This document shows positions 43,348-53,245 of a DNA stretch of 64,000 bases, piece after piece (within the stretch, counting starts at the first letter, position 1; the number at the start of each line of letters is the position of its first letter). The DNA lies in contig NZ_CP076039.1 in the NCBI RefSeq assembly GCF_014529625.1, positions 3,596,001 to 3,660,000 of the forward strand, given 5' to 3'. The position numbers were made by a program, and so were the translations under genes. Below the pieces are notes generated by a model. It was not told the origin of the DNA. It was given only the letters and a program-made list of their open reading frames with translations, and did no database searches. The DNA comes from Candidatus Pelagisphaera phototrophica (GTDB taxonomy: Bacteria > Verrucomicrobiota > Verrucomicrobiia > Opitutales > Opitutaceae).

Positions 43348-44733
43348 TCAAATACTCCCTGGCGTCCGGGCAAAGGGAATCACATCCCTGATATTGCCCA
43401 TACCTGTAATAAACATCAGCAGCCTCTCAAACCCAAGCCCAAAGCCCGCGTGAGGCACGCTACCGAAACGCCTTAAATCGACATACCAGCTATAGTCTTC
43501 TTCGCTGATACAGTGGTGCTTCATGTTTTCCAAAAGAACATCCAGTCTTTCCTCCCGCTGGCTTCCTCCCACAATCTCGCCTATGCCAGGAACCAGAACG
43601 TCCATGGCAGCCACTGTCTTTTCGTCGTCATTAGTCCGCATATAAAACGGCTTAATTTCTTTCGGGTAGTCGTAGACGGTCACTGGGCTTTTAAAATGCT
43701 CCTCCGTCAGATACCGCTCATGTTCGGACTGGAGATTAGCCCCCCACTCGGCTGGATACTCCCACTTCTTGCCGGAAGCGTGAAGGATATCAATGGCTTC
43801 CGTGTAGGAAACGCGGTGGAAGGGACGCTCAACTACAAATCGAAGGCGCTCTTCCAGCCCCTTGTCCACAAAGTTAAAGAACAACTCCAGATCCGATTGG
43901 CAGGTATCCAACACTTCCCGAGTAACCCATTTTACAAAGCTTTCCGCGCAATCCATATCTTGCTGCAAATCGCAAAACGCTATTTCAGGTTCAACCATCC
44001 AAAACTCGCTCGCATGACGCGATGTATTCGAATTCTCAGCCCGAAACGTAGGCCCAAACGTGTAGATTTTGCCCAACGATGTCGCGAAGGCCTCCCCTTC
44101 AAGTTGACCGCTCACCGTTAGATAGGTTTTCTGGGAGAAGAAATCGTGGGCAAAGTCGATGAGTCCATCCTCCGACCTCGGAGGCTCGTGCATGTCGATC
44201 GTTGTGACCTTGAACAGGTCCCCCGCTCCCTCGCAATCGCTCGCGGTTATAACGGGTGTATTCACATAGAAAAACCCGTTTTTCTGGAAATACCGATGAA
44301 TCGCAAAGGACAGTCGGCTTCGAATCCTGAAAACGGCGCCGAACATGTTCGCTCTCGGTCTGAGGTGGGATATCTCCCGCATGAACTCGAGCGAGTGACG
44401 CTTTTTCTGCAATGGGTAGTTTTCAGGCGAGTCTCCCAAAAGCGCAACCTCTTTGGCCATAGCCTCCCATTTCTGCCCCTTCCCCTGAGAAGCGACAAGA
44501 TTGCCGACTACCGACACTGAGGAACCCGTTCGAATCGTTTTTAGCGTCTCAAACTCGCTGATTTCCCGCGTGACCACGATCTGGAGATTCTTGAGACACG
44601 AGCCGTCATTGAGCTCGAGAAAAAAGAAGTCCTTGGAATCGCGCCGCGTACGCACCCAACCTTGAATAAGAACGTTTTCACGTTCGCTTTCGCTTTCGAG
44701 CAAAATCGATATTTCAGTCCTCTTATGTGACAT
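43348..44733 (-). CDS. asnS: Asparaginyl-tRNA synthetase
   Basis: Class II aminoacyl-tRNA synthetase charging tRNA-Asn, 461 residues. N-terminal OB-fold anticodon-binding domain ([34 protein letters not shown]), then motif 1 around [20 protein letters not shown], motif 2 [20 protein letters not shown], and motif 3 [16 protein letters not shown]. The AsnRS-specific [20 protein letters not shown] and [13 protein letters not shown] are present. The ATG at 44733 is used (TTG two codons earlier). Presence of asnS implies direct Asn charging in this organism. Confidence 0.96.
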   Translation of the reverse strand: MSHKRTEISILLESESERENVLIQGWVRTRRDSKDFFFLELNDGSCLKNLQIVVTREISEFETLKTIRTGSSVSVVGNLVASQGKGQKWEAMAKEVALLGDSPENYPLQKKRHSLEFMREISHLRPRANMFGAVFRIRSRLSFAIHRYFQKNGFFYVNTPVITASDCEGAGDLFKVTTIDMHEPPRSEDGLIDFAHDFFSQKTYLTVSGQLEGEAFATSLGKIYTFGPTFRAENSNTSRHASEFWMVEPEIAFCDLQQDMDCAESFVKWVTREVLDTCQSDLELFFNFVDKGLEERLRFVVERPFHRVSYTEAIDILHASGKKWEYPAEWGANLQSEHERYLTEEHFKSPVTVYDYPKEIKPFYMRTNDDEKTVAAMDVLVPGIGEIVGGSQREERLDVLLENMKHHCISEEDYSWYVDLRRFGSVPHAGFGLGFERLLMFITGMGNIRDVIPFARTPGSI

Positions 44734-44763
44734 AGACAAATCCTAGAGATTTATTGAAAAATA

Positions 44764-45879
44764 TTACCGTACCCGCCTTACCAATACATAGGTTAGAATA
44801 ATCATGAAAATGTTTGGAGTCCAAGCCGCCACCTCTGGCGACAAAACCCCTTGCTTTCCAAGCGAATTCAAAACACTCGTCATGATGTAGTATCCAAAAA
44901 ACAGGGCCAAAGACTTGGAAACGCCCACCGCAGGGTTCACGCGGACCCCAGAGACCGCGAACGGAATTGCGAGCCCGGTCACGATCAGACAACTCGCCGC
45001 TCCCGCCATAAGGGACTGAAGCCGCACCAGATACTCGAGTATCTTCGGATTCTCATCCAAAGTGAAATTCTCGGTAATCATCTTGAGCTCGAGAAAAGAC
45101 AGATCCTTTGGTCGTTCACCGAGCAGCAACATCAAACTAGGATCGTCATCCAGCTCCTCGGCTTCCAGCTTTTCGAACGGCAACGTTCTTATCAATTCCG
45201 CATCCGCCGCCGCATACCGGCTATCCCGACCATTAAGGAAAATCCAATCACTCTGGTCTTCTCTAAAGAATCCCGTTTCCGCAGAAATCCGCCGCACTTC
45301 ATGACGATCCTGGTCCATCATGGATACGGTTATCCCAAAGCCCATCTGCTTGTACTCGCTAAACCGATTGACGAACCACATGCGATTCTCTTTTCGGTTA
45401 TCGAAGGCTAGATTATAAACCAATCCAACCTTTTCCGATCCAACGGTTTCCGCCTGCTGATCCCACTCCAAGGTATCCATCAGTTTCCTCGACGCCTCGA
45501 CAGACCAGGGAATTAAACTAGCATTCAGATACCAAAGGCCCATTGACAAACCGATTCCGGCAAACCACAAGGTTCGCGTTATCCGCGACACGCTCATTCC
45601 CGAAGTGCGGAAGGCAAGGAATTCATTGTTACGATGGAGCAATCCTAGAGCATACAATATGGATACTAGAATTGCGGCCGGGAGAGAAATAGTAAGAAAG
45701 CTCGGGGCGAGAACCAGATAGTAAAAGATGATCTGCCCAAAGTCCGCATTGTAATAGAGCAGATCTGAAAAGCTGTCCTGTACCTCGACGATCAACTGCA
45801 GACCAAGCATCGCTCCGAGAACGAGCCCAAAGATTTTGAGCCATTCAAAAAGTACGTACCTGTCTACCACCGGAAACAT
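44764..45879 (-). CDS. LptF/LptG family permease
   Basis: 371 residues, membrane subunit of the lipopolysaccharide export ABC transporter LptBFG. Three N-terminal helices (LFEWLKIFGLVLGAMLGLQL; ILVSILYALG), the family hallmark SLPAAILVSILYALGLLHRN then NEFLAFRTSGMSVSRI, a periplasmic beta-jellyroll (about 130-270), and three C-terminal helices ending in PNIFMIILTYVLVRRVR. Only one of the two paralogues is in the window. Upstream of asnS on the same strand, 30 bases apart. Confidence 0.9.
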   Translation of the reverse strand: MFPVVDRYVLFEWLKIFGLVLGAMLGLQLIVEVQDSFSDLLYYNADFGQIIFYYLVLAPSFLTISLPAAILVSILYALGLLHRNNEFLAFRTSGMSVSRITRTLWFAGIGLSMGLWYLNASLIPWSVEASRKLMDTLEWDQQAETVGSEKVGLVYNLAFDNRKENRMWFVNRFSEYKQMGFGITVSMMDQDRHEVRRISAETGFFREDQSDWIFLNGRDSRYAAADAELIRTLPFEKLEAEELDDDPSLMLLLGERPKDLSFLELKMITENFTLDENPKILEYLVRLQSLMAGAASCLIVTGLAIPFAVSGVRVNPAVGVSKSLALFFGYYIMTSVLNSLGKQGVLSPEVAAWTPNIFMIILTYVLVRRVR

Positions 45880-46026
45880 GAATCTAAGGGCGATATAGAG
45901 AGTTCAAGACAGCAGTGTCCAGCGTCATGTGCCATCGACGTTTCAGAATGCCGTGGTTCTCTCCAAAAATTGCGATCGAATCTTTTTTCTGGCGTTCAAG
46001 TTGCCCCTCCCTAAAACCGTAGGCCA

Positions 46027-47754
46027 ATGAGTTCCTCCCACCCCAAAGAGTCCTGGAATTCGCGCATCGGGATTATCCTAGCCGTCTCCGGAAGCGCCGT
46101 TGGACTTGGAAATTTCCTCCGCTTTCCTGGGCTAGCAGCTAAACACGGAGGAGGCGCCTTCATGCTCGCCTATTTTGTTTCCTTTCTCATCATTGGGCTA
46201 TCCATTTGCTGGGCGGAATGGGCCATGGGCCGAGCCGGCGGACAAAAAGGCCGTAATTCCAGCCCCGGAATTCTAGCCGCCATCACCGGGCAATCGAACT
46301 ACAAGTACTTTGGCGTGATTGGAGTGCTTATTCCCGTCATGATCTACATGTACTACGTCTACATCGAAGCGTGGTGCCTGGGATACTCGGTCAACTTTCT
46401 CGCTGGCAATCTTGACTTCACTAGCGGGGAGGATGCGAGCACGTTTTTTGACGCCTTCGTTGGAGCTGGCGCTGACGGATCTGCCTTTGGCTTTGGGATT
46501 AAACAAGTGGGCTGGTTTCTCGTCGCCGTCTTTATCCTCAATTTTATTCTGATTTATCGAGGCTTGTCTCGAGGTATCGAGCTATTCTGCAAGTATGCGA
46601 TGCCTGCACTCATGATACTCGCTTTTGTCGTTCTCATTCGAGTTCTCACAATTGGAACCCCCGATCCGGCCAATCCCGATCTGAACGTCAACAACGGCCT
46701 CGGGTACATGTGGAACCCCTCGAAGACCATCGTCGAATCGCAGAGCAGCGATGGGGCTTGGACCAAGATCAACGAAGTGGTTGGAGATAACGCGATCGCC
46801 ACCGCCACTGCCCAAGCCGCCGCAGATGAATCGCTGAGAGTTCGGAAGATTTCGCTCACGCAACAACTATTGAACTTTCAGCTCTGGCTGGACGCGGCCG
46901 GTCAAATATTCTTTTCGCTCAGTATCGGTTTTGGAGTCATCATCAACTATTCCAGCTATCTCAAGCGAAAGGATGACGTCGTTTTGAGCGGTTTAGCGGC
47001 AACTTCCGCAAACGAGTTTTGCGAGGTCGGCTTAGGGGGTCTGATGACCGTGCCGGCAGCCTTCACCTTCCTTGGAATCGCCGGAGCCACGGGCTCGACT
47101 TTGGGCCTGGGATTCAATGCCTTGCCCATGGTTTTCGCTTCAATGCCCGCCGGCGCCTTTTTCGGGTTTCTTTTTTTCTTCCTCCTGTTCCTCGCAGCGG
47201 TTACAAGCTCCCTTTCTATGCTTCAGCCAGGCATTGCGTTTCTCGAGGAATCCATGGGTATCGATCGGAAAAAGTCCGTGAGCGTCCTCGGAATCATAAC
47301 CGCCTTAGGCAGCGGATTCGTCGTTTACTTCAGCAAAGACCTCAAGGCCCTCGACACCATAGATTTCTGGGTAGGCACCTTTCTAATCTTCGTTCTCGCG
47401 ACCATCCAGATCATCATATTCGGGTGGGTAATCGGGATCAAGCAAGGCCTAAAGATGGCGAACCAAGGGGCGCTCTTCAGGGTGCCCCCCATCTACGGAG
47501 TTATCATGAAGTACGTCACGCCTACTTTTCTCCTGATTATTTTCGCCCTTTGGACGATCCAAAACGTTTTCGGCTATAATATCCTAACTGGCGAGCAAGA
47601 CTACTCTTCCTACGTTAATGACTTGTTTATCCAACCGAATGGAGTCGCTCGATTCAGCGTAGTACTCATCATTCTCGTAGCCGCATTCTTCACGATACTT
47701 ACGGCCATCGCGCCGAAATTCAAACCAAACGATGAAGGAGGGAACGCGAAATGA
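46027..47754 (+). CDS. Sodium-dependent transporter, neurotransmitter:sodium symporter family
   Basis: 575 residues, eleven to twelve membrane helices with the LeuT fold. Diagnostic N-terminus SRIGIILAVSGSAVGLGNFL RFPGLAAKHGGGAF in two parts (unwound TM1 GSAVGLGNFLRFP), ISICWAEWAMGRAGG in TM2 region, FFSLSIGFGVIINYSSYLKR (TM6, Na+ site) and TSSLSMLQPGIAFLEE (TM8, second Na+ site). Longer than LeuT by a C-terminal helix. It imports an amino acid or similar solute with Na+. Its stop overlaps the ATG of a small membrane protein (ATGA), the typical MetS partner arrangement. Confidence 0.93.
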   Translation: MSSSHPKESWNSRIGIILAVSGSAVGLGNFLRFPGLAAKHGGGAFMLAYFVSFLIIGLSICWAEWAMGRAGGQKGRNSSPGILAAITGQSNYKYFGVIGVLIPVMIYMYYVYIEAWCLGYSVNFLAGNLDFTSGEDASTFFDAFVGAGADGSAFGFGIKQVGWFLVAVFILNFILIYRGLSRGIELFCKYAMPALMILAFVVLIRVLTIGTPDPANPDLNVNNGLGYMWNPSKTIVESQSSDGAWTKINEVVGDNAIATATAQAAADESLRVRKISLTQQLLNFQLWLDAAGQIFFSLSIGFGVIINYSSYLKRKDDVVLSGLAATSANEFCEVGLGGLMTVPAAFTFLGIAGATGSTLGLGFNALPMVFASMPAGAFFGFLFFFLLFLAAVTSSLSMLQPGIAFLEESMGIDRKKSVSVLGIITALGSGFVVYFSKDLKALDTIDFWVGTFLIFVLATIQIIIFGWVIGIKQGLKMANQGALFRVPPIYGVIMKYVTPTFLLIIFALWTIQNVFGYNILTGEQDYSSYVNDLFIQPNGVARFSVVLIILVAAFFTILTAIAPKFKPNDEGGNAK

Positions 47755-47903
47755 CATTAGGCGGATGGATTATAATGATTGTTTCAGTCGGTTCGGTAAC
47801 CTGCCTTTTCTCCTGGTGCATCCACAAAGTGCTCACCACTCCTGAAGAGGAAGAAGACAAGATACACGGATTCGAGATCGAGACTCCGGACACGAAAAAG
47901 TAA
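47751..47903 (+). CDS. Small membrane subunit of the NSS transporter (MetS-like)
   Basis: 50 residues starting in a 4-base ATGA overlap with the transporter stop. One membrane helix (TLGGWIIMIVSVGSVTCLFS, residues 2-21) then WCIHKVLTTPEEEEDKIHGF, the C-x-x-K-V-L-x-x-P ending typical of MetS-type methionine/alanine importer small subunits. In Corynebacterium MetS is needed for MetP transport; here the role is inferred from position and pattern. Confidence 0.82.
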   Translation: MTLGGWIIMIVSVGSVTCLFSWCIHKVLTTPEEEEDKIHGFEIETPDTKK

Positions 47904-48207
47904 GCAAGCTTGTTACCCGAAACTTCGGGATCTGGTTCTTCACTAACAGAATCAGGCCGATACCCTATTCCAAAAGACTTGATAAAGTGGCGGCTGCCCG
48001 ATCCAATCTACGGGGATAACCGCAGTGCCGGATAACTGTATTAAACGGGGCTTCCGGTGAGCATCCCCTGCGGCAACCAGTCCTAAAATCGGAACAACCG
48101 CCAATCGCAGGATCATTCGTTTTCCCAAAAGCGAAAAATGAACTTGAAGCCGATTGCTGAGTCGGTAACGCATTTAGGTTTTCACCAAGTAATAGACATA
48201 TTCAAAT
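47904..48207. other. Intergenic region before htpG
   Basis: 304 bases. Near 47916-47929 there is a small hairpin (CCCGA...TCGGG) after the MetS-like gene, without a T-run. A 73-codon frame on the minus strand (48173-47952) has a possible hydrophobic N-terminus (MILRLAVVPILGLVAAGDAH from an internal ATG) but no recognisable product; not called. Confidence 0.4.
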
Positions 48208-50055
48208 ATGAGCACACCCAACGTAGAAAAACATGAGTTTCAGGCGGAAATCAAACAGCTCCTGGATATCGTCATCCATTCGCTCTACACCGAAAAGGAG
48301 ATTTTCGTTCGCGAGTTGATATCCAATGCGTCCGACGCTTCCGAAAAGCTCCGTCACCTTAAAATCACCGAGAAGGAGATTTTCGACAAAGACCTCGAGC
48401 TTGAAATCAAGATATCCACCGACGACACCGCCAATACCATCACCATTCAGGACTTTGGAATCGGCATGACCAAGGATGAACTGGTCAAAAGCCTCGGTAC
48501 GATCGCCCATTCGGGCTCCAAGCAATTCCTTGAGGCTCTCAAAGAAGGCGGTAGCAAGAACGACAACCTGATCGGCCAGTTCGGGGTCGGGTTCTACTCT
48601 GCATTCATGGTAGCGAATGAGGTCAAAGTCTACTCGCGCTCATGGAAGGAAGGCGAATCGGGTCATGTTTGGACCAGCACGGGAGCCGGCAGCTACGAAG
48701 TAGAAGAAGTGGAGGGCCAACGCCGAGGAACCAAAATCGTCCTTTCATTAAAAGATGATGACAAGAGCTTCGCCAAAGATGAAACCATCAAAGAGATTAT
48801 AAAGCGGTACTCTAGCTTTGTCCAGTTTCCGATCAAACTGAATGATGAAAAGGTCAACACGATCGACGCCCTCTGGCTGCGCGGCAAATCGGGAATCAAG
48901 GACGAAGAGTACACTGAGTTCTACAAATTCCAGGCAAACGCATGGGATGAGCCGCGATATCGACTCCATTTTAGCGCCGACGCTCCTCTCGCGATCAAAG
49001 CCTTGCTTTTCGTTCCGAAAGAAAATCCAGAACGGGCAGGATTCGGTCGCATTGATCCCGCAGTGGCCCTTTATTGCCGCAAGGTTCTCATCGACTCGAA
49101 ACCCACCGAGCTTCTACCTGAGTGGATGCGCTTCACCAAGGGAGTCGTCGATAGCGAAGACCTTCCGTTGAATATCTCCCGCGAGACCATGCAGGATCGT
49201 TCGCTCATCCAGAAGCTGGGGCGGGTGATCACCAAGCGTTTCCTGAAATTCCTGAGCGAGGAAGCCAAGAAACGGCCCGACGAGTACCAGGAGTTCTTCG
49301 ATAAGTTCGGTTTCTTTCTGAAGGAGGGTGTGGCAATCGACATGACCTACAAGGACGAGCTGGCCAAGCTTCTCTACTTCGAATCTTCCGCTCAGGAAAA
49401 AGGGAAGAAGACATCCCTAGCCGACTATATTTCACGGATGAAGGAGGAGCAGAAAGAGATCTACTACATTACCGGCCAGAACCGCGAGTCGATCGAAAGC
49501 GGTCCCTATTTAGAGGGCTTCAAGGCGCGGGGAATAGAAGTGCTGTTTCTCTACGAACCCGTCGACGAATACGTCATGAACAACCTTCGCGAATACGAAG
49601 AGAAGACTCTCGTATCGGCCGATCAGGGTGACCTCAAACTGGACGATGTTCCTCAATCCTCCGAGGAAAGCCTAAGCGAAGATGAGGGCAATGCTCTCTG
49701 CTCCTGGCTCAAAGAGACCATTGGCGAACGCGTTAAGGAGGTGAAGATTTCGGAAAGACTCGTAGACAGCCCCGCAATGGCGCTAACCCCAGACGCCATG
49801 TCTTCGCAAATGCGTCGTATGATGCAGCAAATGGGACAGCCAGGGATGCCCACTGAGGTGCTATTCGAAATTAACCCGAGGCATGCGCTAATGAAAAACT
49901 TGAATAGGCAGCGTGAGACGAATTCTGATTTGGCGAAATTGATCGCACTGCAAGCGTTTGACAACTCCATGGTCGCCGCAGGGCTTTTGGAAGACCCGAA
50001 GGATATGGTCTCACGAATGTACGACATCCTATCTCAGGCGTCCGAGACTAAATAG
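48208..50055 (+). CDS. htpG: Chaperone HtpG (bacterial Hsp90)
   Basis: 615 residues, full length. GHKL ATPase N-domain with the Hsp90 family signature YTEKEIFVRELISNASDASE, IQDFGIGMTKDEL, GTIAHSGSKQF and the ATP lid IGQFGVGFYSAFMVA; middle domain with LPLNISRETMQ; C-terminal dimerisation domain ending ILSQASETK. An ATP-dependent dimeric chaperone of the cytoplasm. Monocistronic. Confidence 0.98.
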   Translation: MSTPNVEKHEFQAEIKQLLDIVIHSLYTEKEIFVRELISNASDASEKLRHLKITEKEIFDKDLELEIKISTDDTANTITIQDFGIGMTKDELVKSLGTIAHSGSKQFLEALKEGGSKNDNLIGQFGVGFYSAFMVANEVKVYSRSWKEGESGHVWTSTGAGSYEVEEVEGQRRGTKIVLSLKDDDKSFAKDETIKEIIKRYSSFVQFPIKLNDEKVNTIDALWLRGKSGIKDEEYTEFYKFQANAWDEPRYRLHFSADAPLAIKALLFVPKENPERAGFGRIDPAVALYCRKVLIDSKPTELLPEWMRFTKGVVDSEDLPLNISRETMQDRSLIQKLGRVITKRFLKFLSEEAKKRPDEYQEFFDKFGFFLKEGVAIDMTYKDELAKLLYFESSAQEKGKKTSLADYISRMKEEQKEIYYITGQNRESIESGPYLEGFKARGIEVLFLYEPVDEYVMNNLREYEEKTLVSADQGDLKLDDVPQSSEESLSEDEGNALCSWLKETIGERVKEVKISERLVDSPAMALTPDAMSSQMRRMMQQMGQPGMPTEVLFEINPRHALMKNLNRQRETNSDLAKLIALQAFDNSMVAAGLLEDPKDMVSRMYDILSQASETK

Positions 50056-50095
50056 TTCCTCTAGGTTTGTGGAACCTCGCTTGTTGGGCCGCGGC

Positions 50096-50611
50096 CTATT
50101 GAGCGAGAGCGCCTTTCTTGAAAAGCACGGTCGCCAAGGCGCCTCCGATCGCCCCGCCGATCCCGGATGCGAGAATCACGGTGAAAATCTGCTGAACAAA
50201 GGTACCAATGCCAAAAGACTGCTCTCTGAGGAGCTCGATTGATTCGAGCAACCGATCCCCCGAGGGAGGCGGTGCAGACTCCGCCAGCCCCGTTAAAAAG
50301 GAGACATACCATTCGAATCCAATTCGATAGTCGAAAGCTAGCCAAACCAGATCGTAAACGACCGTCGAAGCCACAAATCCCAGTAGGCAAGCCAGCATCG
50401 CAATCTTCATTCCGTACTTAAGCTCCAGCCTGACTTTGTATTTGATGACGAATGTGGTTGTCGCGACGAAACCTCCCAACGCCAGGGGCAGGCAGCAGAG
50501 GGCGTACGACATGGGAAAGACCGTTAGCACGAAAGCAACCGCTCCACCGGCTACAAGGCCTGGCTTCATCGGACAATCGTCTAAATTCACAATATCGGGT
50601 TCGTCAGACAT
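50096..50611 (-). CDS. Membrane protein of unknown function
   Basis: 171 residues, about four membrane helices: GLVAGGAVAFVLTVFPMSYA, two following (ALCCLPLALGGFVATTTFVI; IAMLACLLGFVASTVVYDLV), and a C-terminal glycine-rich one (FTVILASGIGGAIGGALATV). A linker of about 35 residues (SAPPPSGDRLLESIELLREQ) lies before the last helix. I do not recognise the family. 16 bases after the DUF2085 gene on the same strand, so probably co-transcribed with it. Confidence 0.6.
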   Translation of the reverse strand: MSDEPDIVNLDDCPMKPGLVAGGAVAFVLTVFPMSYALCCLPLALGGFVATTTFVIKYKVRLELKYGMKIAMLACLLGFVASTVVYDLVWLAFDYRIGFEWYVSFLTGLAESAPPPSGDRLLESIELLREQSFGIGTFVQQIFTVILASGIGGAIGGALATVLFKKGALAQ

Positions 50612-50627
50612 ATCGCGATCATTTCAA

Positions 50628-51140
50628 TCAACCCCTTTCGGGCAAGCGCATAGATGCCGCTTTCTCTTCTTTTCGATCCATTCGATAAGGAGATCGCAGC
50701 AAAACGAATAGGACCAGAGACATCCCTAGAAGCAGTCCCAGCAAGGCACGTGTCCAAATCGCGTTCTGGTATAACCCAAACCATTCAAACCCAAAGTCGA
50801 GAAGGTTAGCGATGGCGCTAACCCCCAAGATCATTCCCATCCAAGGGTTCAAGGTGAGTGCTTTCTTCGTTTGCAAGCAGACAATAGCGCAACCTCCCGT
50901 AATGCCAAAGTAAATACCAAAGCAACGGGAGCAAACCGCCAGATGTGACGCGCCGAAGACAAAGCACCTTTCACTTTTCTGGTGGCACAAATGAGAAAAG
51001 AGCGAATGCCCAAACTCCCATCCGTTCCACGCAATCAGAAACAAGGCGGCCAGAAGCATACTCCCAAGTATTGTCCCGTGAATCGCAAGCCTTCTCAGTG
51101 ATCTCGTCAAAACAGCATGCTCTCCCCTATCCCCACGCAT
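50628..51140 (-). CDS. DUF2085 family membrane protein
   Basis: 170 residues with four membrane helices. The family hallmark is present: HLCHQKSERCFVFGASHLAV followed by CSRCFGIYFGITGG, i.e. C-H-Q...C-x-R-C-x-G-I-Y, likely metal- or haem-binding cysteines at the membrane face. Function of the family unknown. The frame extends to a GTG at 51188, but ATG at 51140, 5 bases after the preceding stop, is preferred. Confidence 0.82.
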   Translation of the reverse strand: MRGDRGEHAVLTRSLRRLAIHGTILGSMLLAALFLIAWNGWEFGHSLFSHLCHQKSERCFVFGASHLAVCSRCFGIYFGITGGCAIVCLQTKKALTLNPWMGMILGVSAIANLLDFGFEWFGLYQNAIWTRALLGLLLGMSLVLFVLLRSPYRMDRKEEKAASMRLPERG

Positions 51141-51145
51141 AAATC

Positions 51146-52153
51146 TCAGCCTCCCACTCGCATGGGGCGGCCTTCCCGATAGGAGCACTCTGCCAGATCC
51201 GATAGCACAAAACTCATTCGAACGTCCGCGTAAGTAATCGGCAGCGGGATTCCCTCAACGACACACTTTCGAAAAGTTTCCAGTTCGCGCTGATAGGCTT
51301 CCCGGTATCGTGAGGGAAATGAAAACTCGATCGGGGGTCTCGAAACCCCGGCTTCCGATGAAAGTACGGTAGATCGAGGATAACGGTTCTCCGACTGCAA
51401 CATGCCCTTTTCTCCGAACGCTTCAATTCGTTGGTCGTAGCCATAGGAGGCAAACCGGTTAACGTCGATGCTCGCCAGCAGGCCACTGGCAAACCGCAGA
51501 CTCACAAGCACATTATCCAAATCGTCAAACGCCTGAATTTCAGGTATGAAATTGCTGCCAACCGAGTAGACTTCTATCGGATCTTCCTGGGAGATAAAAC
51601 GTATCATGTCCAAGTCATGAACAATGCAGTCGTGAAAGATCCCGTGCGACGTTTTGATGTAGTCCATACTCGGCAGCGGCGAGTCCCTAGACGTGATCCG
51701 AACCAACTGGGGAGCTCCGATCTCCCCACCGCGCACACTTTGCGCGAGATTGGAATGGGACGGATCGAATCTCCGGTTAAAACCAACAAACAAAGGGAGG
51801 CTCTTTTCTCGGGCCAGTTGGAAACACTTGTCGATTTCCTCAAGGCCATTGCCCAGGGGCTTTTCGGTGAAAACCGCTTTACCCGCATTTAGTGAGGCCA
51901 TAATCTGACCAAAATGCTCACCCGTTGGAGTCGCTATAATAGCCGCGTCAATGCCAGCATTCGAAAGCGGTTCATCCACCGAACGACCGTATTCGCATCC
52001 AAACTCATTCGCGACTGCCTTCGCCTTTTCCAAATCGGTATCCACAACATGAATCAGCGAAACGCCCGGATTGGACCGTATGCTTTCCAATTGAAATTTA
52101 CCCGCTCGTCCCAGACCGAAGAGAGCGACTCGAAGTTGATTTTTAAGTGTCAT
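51146..52153 (-). CDS. Gfo/Idh/MocA family oxidoreductase (inositol 2-dehydrogenase-like)
   Basis: 335 residues, cytoplasmic. Rossmann N-terminus LRVALFGLGRAGKFQLESIR, DAAIIATPTGEHFGQIM, EKPLG with the catalytic-site Lys (AVFTEKPLGNGLEEID), FVGFNRRFDPSH and GIFHDCIVHDLDMIRF, the H-D-x-x-x-H-D-x-D pattern of IolG-type enzymes. Probably oxidises an inositol or related polyol with NAD+. Its start overlaps the end of miaA by 4 bases. Confidence 0.88.
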   Translation of the reverse strand: MTLKNQLRVALFGLGRAGKFQLESIRSNPGVSLIHVVDTDLEKAKAVANEFGCEYGRSVDEPLSNAGIDAAIIATPTGEHFGQIMASLNAGKAVFTEKPLGNGLEEIDKCFQLAREKSLPLFVGFNRRFDPSHSNLAQSVRGGEIGAPQLVRITSRDSPLPSMDYIKTSHGIFHDCIVHDLDMIRFISQEDPIEVYSVGSNFIPEIQAFDDLDNVLVSLRFASGLLASIDVNRFASYGYDQRIEAFGEKGMLQSENRYPRSTVLSSEAGVSRPPIEFSFPSRYREAYQRELETFRKCVVEGIPLPITYADVRMSFVLSDLAECSYREGRPMRVGG

Positions 52154-53079
52154 CTAAATAACGGGATAATTTCCAAGTGTGGGCTATTGGTTAAGTTAAT
52201 GGTTTTAGAAACCGGCAATTGAGTACGAAACCAGGTTCGCTGCTTTTTCGCCAATCGTTGCGTATCAACAACAATGTTACTGGCGAGATTCTCAAATTCA
52301 ATTTCTCCATCTATGTAGGCGAGCGTTTCGCGATACCCTATAGATCCCGCTCCGCTTGGATTCGATTCAAATCCCTCTCCTCTCAGTCTTTTCACTTCTT
52401 CCACGAGACCCTCTTTGAGCATCGCCGCAACGCGTTCTTCTATCCTAACATCCAATTCTTCCCGATCGCGATCGAGCACAACCAGCTTTTTCGACATTTC
52501 CGTAAGCGGATTCTTCTGACTCAAAAGTTCCGTCTTCAATTGCCTCATCGACTTACCCGTTTCCATGCAGCGCTCCAATGCCTTCAAAACACGTCTCGGG
52601 TTTTGAATGTCCAATTCACCTTCACACTCCGGATCCAGTGATCTTAGGATCTCTACCATCTTCTCCAGGCCACCCGCTTGTTCTAGGCTTCGTACTGCTT
52701 CCTTCGTTTTAGTTGAAACCCGGACTGAGTCCAAGACCGGGAAAAAAAAAGCCTTGAGATAGAATCCGCTCCCACCTGTCACCAAGACCTTCTTCCCGCG
52801 TACCCGTATGTCCTCCACCGCGGCGATTGCGAGAGGCAGGAACGCAGCAATGTCCATCCGTTCGTGTGGTTCACAGATATCGATCAAGTGATGAGGCACA
52901 CGCGCCCGCTCAGCGGCGGTTGGTTTGGCAGTCCCGATATCCATCCCCTTGTAAAACAGTAGCGAGTCACAGGACACGATTTCCGCATCATTTGACTCAG
53001 CCCATTCGAGAGCCCATTCCGTCTTACCCACCGCAGTACAGCCTGTCAGAACGAATAGAGATTCGTTTGAATCAGTCAT
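52150..53079 (-). CDS. miaA: tRNA dimethylallyltransferase
   Basis: Adds the isopentenyl group to A37 of tRNAs reading UNN codons. 309 residues. P-loop LTGCTAVGKTEWALEWA, SCDSLLFYKGMDIGTAKPTA, the VPHHLIDICEPHERMDIAAF stretch, LVTGGSGFYLKAFF, and the tRNA-contacting GSIGYRETLAYIDGEI; C-terminal TQRLAKKQRTWFRTQLP. ATG at 53079. Usual length for the family. First gene of a four-gene minus-strand run (miaA, oxidoreductase, DUF2085, membrane protein). Confidence 0.96.
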   Translation of the reverse strand: MTDSNESLFVLTGCTAVGKTEWALEWAESNDAEIVSCDSLLFYKGMDIGTAKPTAAERARVPHHLIDICEPHERMDIAAFLPLAIAAVEDIRVRGKKVLVTGGSGFYLKAFFFPVLDSVRVSTKTKEAVRSLEQAGGLEKMVEILRSLDPECEGELDIQNPRRVLKALERCMETGKSMRQLKTELLSQKNPLTEMSKKLVVLDRDREELDVRIEERVAAMLKEGLVEEVKRLRGEGFESNPSGAGSIGYRETLAYIDGEIEFENLASNIVVDTQRLAKKQRTWFRTQLPVSKTINLTNSPHLEIIPLFR

Positions 53080-53245
53080 AACATCCTACTGGAGAAAAGG
53101 GTTGCTCATTCCCGATCACTTCCATGGAAGTAGAGCTTTCTAGGATTGTTACGATCATGCGAATACTTCCAATTTTTCTCGCCAGACCTTCTTCGCGCAA
53201 ATCAATTGTCATCGTGCTTGGGTCACCCATTCTCAAACGCAATCT

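Noticed and set aside
47916-47929. Terminator after the MetS-like gene
   Set aside because: Only a 5-bp stem and no T-run.
47952-48173. Small secreted protein upstream of htpG
   Set aside because: A hydrophobic stretch exists but the frame has no ribosome-binding site and no recognisable domain.
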